A stretch of DNA of 7,452 nt. Source: an uncultured Flavobacterium sp. GTDB lineage: Bacteria > Bacteroidota > Bacteroidia > Flavobacteriales > Flavobacteriaceae. Below are positions 7,240-7,452 of the stretch, piece after piece; the stretch's first letter is position 1; every line of letters starts with the position of its first letter. The DNA lies in NCBI GenBank assembly GCA_945957245.1, contig CAMFLD010000126.1, positions 1 to 7,452 of the forward strand, given 5' to 3'. The translations under genes were made by a program, and so were the position numbers. The notes beneath the pieces were generated by a model. That model worked only from the letters and a program-made list of their open reading frames with translations, was not told where the DNA came from and ran no database searches.

Positions 7240-7270
7240 TTTGGTAAAACGATAGGAAATAATATATTTG
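7240..7270 (+). promoter_or_regulatory. Bacteroidota-type promoter for fahA
   Basis: A TTTG at 7240-7243 and a TATATTTG at 7263-7270 are separated by 19 bases. This matches both parts and the spacing of the Bacteroidota primary sigma consensus (TTTG, N17-23, TAnnTTTG). The -7 element ends 36 bases before the fahA ATG, so transcription should start near 7276-7279. It is the only two-part match I found in the window. Confidence 0.7.
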
Positions 7271-7306
7271 ATTACTTAAAATTTTCAACAATTTAAACTT
7301 CACAAC

Positions 7307-7403
7307 ATGCCTTTAAATACAAACAATCCTAAGCGAAAATCCTGGCTTAATGTCCCCAAAGACAGCGACTTTCCTATTCAGAATATCCCATTTGGAGTTT
7401 TCC
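7307..7403 (+). CDS. fahA: Fumarylacetoacetase (first 32 codons; rest replaced by adapter)
   Basis: Fumarylacetoacetase splits 4-fumarylacetoacetate into fumarate and acetoacetate, the last step of tyrosine breakdown. Only the N-terminal cap is present: it starts MPLNTNNPKRKSWLNVP and runs through the hallmark SDFPIQNIPFGVF at residues 20-32, where the genuine sequence stops. This N-terminus (S-W-L then DFPIQNIPFGVF) is distinctive for the family, so the call is good despite the short length. The catalytic metal-binding part is absent. The frame stays open through the adapter to the window end, so a gene caller would add about 16 false residues. It is transcribed away from glyA by the promoter at 7240-7270. 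The exact last genomic base (7402-7404) is uncertain. Confidence 0.85.
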
Positions 7404-7452
7404 CTGTCTCTTATACACATCTCCGAGCCCACGAGACCGAGGCTGATCGCGT
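7404..7452 (+). other. Illumina Nextera adapter, i7 index and start of P7 arm (library artefact)
   Basis: Bases 7404-7437 are identical to the 34-base Nextera transposase read-through adapter: CTGTCTCTTATACACATCT (the mosaic end) followed by CCGAGCCCACGAGAC. Bases 7438-7445 are CGAGGCTG, which I recognise as i7 index N710. Bases 7446-7452 (ATCGCGT) match the start of the P7 arm, ATCTCGT, with one difference at 7449. The order adapter-index-P7 is exactly that of a read running off a short insert. This is not genomic sequence and is not a Tn5 insertion. Confidence 0.97.

Noticed and set aside
7404..7422. Tn5 mosaic end, which could suggest a transposon insertion in fahA
   Set aside because: The mosaic end is followed directly by the Nextera read-2 adapter, an index and the P7 start, with no transposase or resistance gene. 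It is a library adapter.

Overview
The window looks like chromosomal DNA of a Flavobacterium-like member of the Bacteroidota. The evidence is AT-rich sequence, leaders without clear Shine-Dalgarno sites, copies of the Bacteroidota-type -7 element TAnnTTTG in front of most transcription units, an outer-membrane receptor with an N-terminal carboxypeptidase-regulatory-like domain, and protein sequences (GlyA, MiaE, FahA) of typical flavobacterial form. Six of the seven genes lie on the minus strand. Only the last, cut-off gene is on the plus strand.

In the direction of minus-strand transcription (right to left): glyA (serine hydroxymethyltransferase, 7196-5922) has its own terminator at 5873-5899. 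Next comes an 814-residue TonB-dependent outer-membrane beta-barrel protein (5793-3349), then, 38 bases later, a MiaE-type tRNA hydroxylase (3310-2717) that ends in a C(UUCG)G-loop terminator. Last is a three-gene exporter operon: a lipoprotein periplasmic adaptor (2615-1524), an FtsX/MacB-type permease (1524-268) and an ABC ATPase (268 to beyond base 1, cut off after Walker A). Both junctions of the exporter operon are the same one-base TAATG stop/start overlap, so translation is probably coupled. The three products would form a DevBCA/MacAB-like pump spanning the inner membrane and periplasm; no outer-membrane channel gene is in view.

At the right end, glyA and fahA (fumarylacetoacetase, tyrosine breakdown) diverge from a 110-base spacer that holds a full TTTG-N19-TAnnTTTG promoter for fahA and a -7 element for glyA. 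Only 32 codons of fahA are genuine. From base 7404 to the end the sequence is an Illumina Nextera adapter followed by an i7 index and the beginning of the P7 arm. The last 49 bases are therefore a library artefact and not genome sequence.

Apart from that artefact, this is an ordinary housekeeping and envelope region. I found no rRNA, tRNA, CRISPR array, insertion sequence, phage gene or convincing new system. No stretch over 300 bases lacks a gene.
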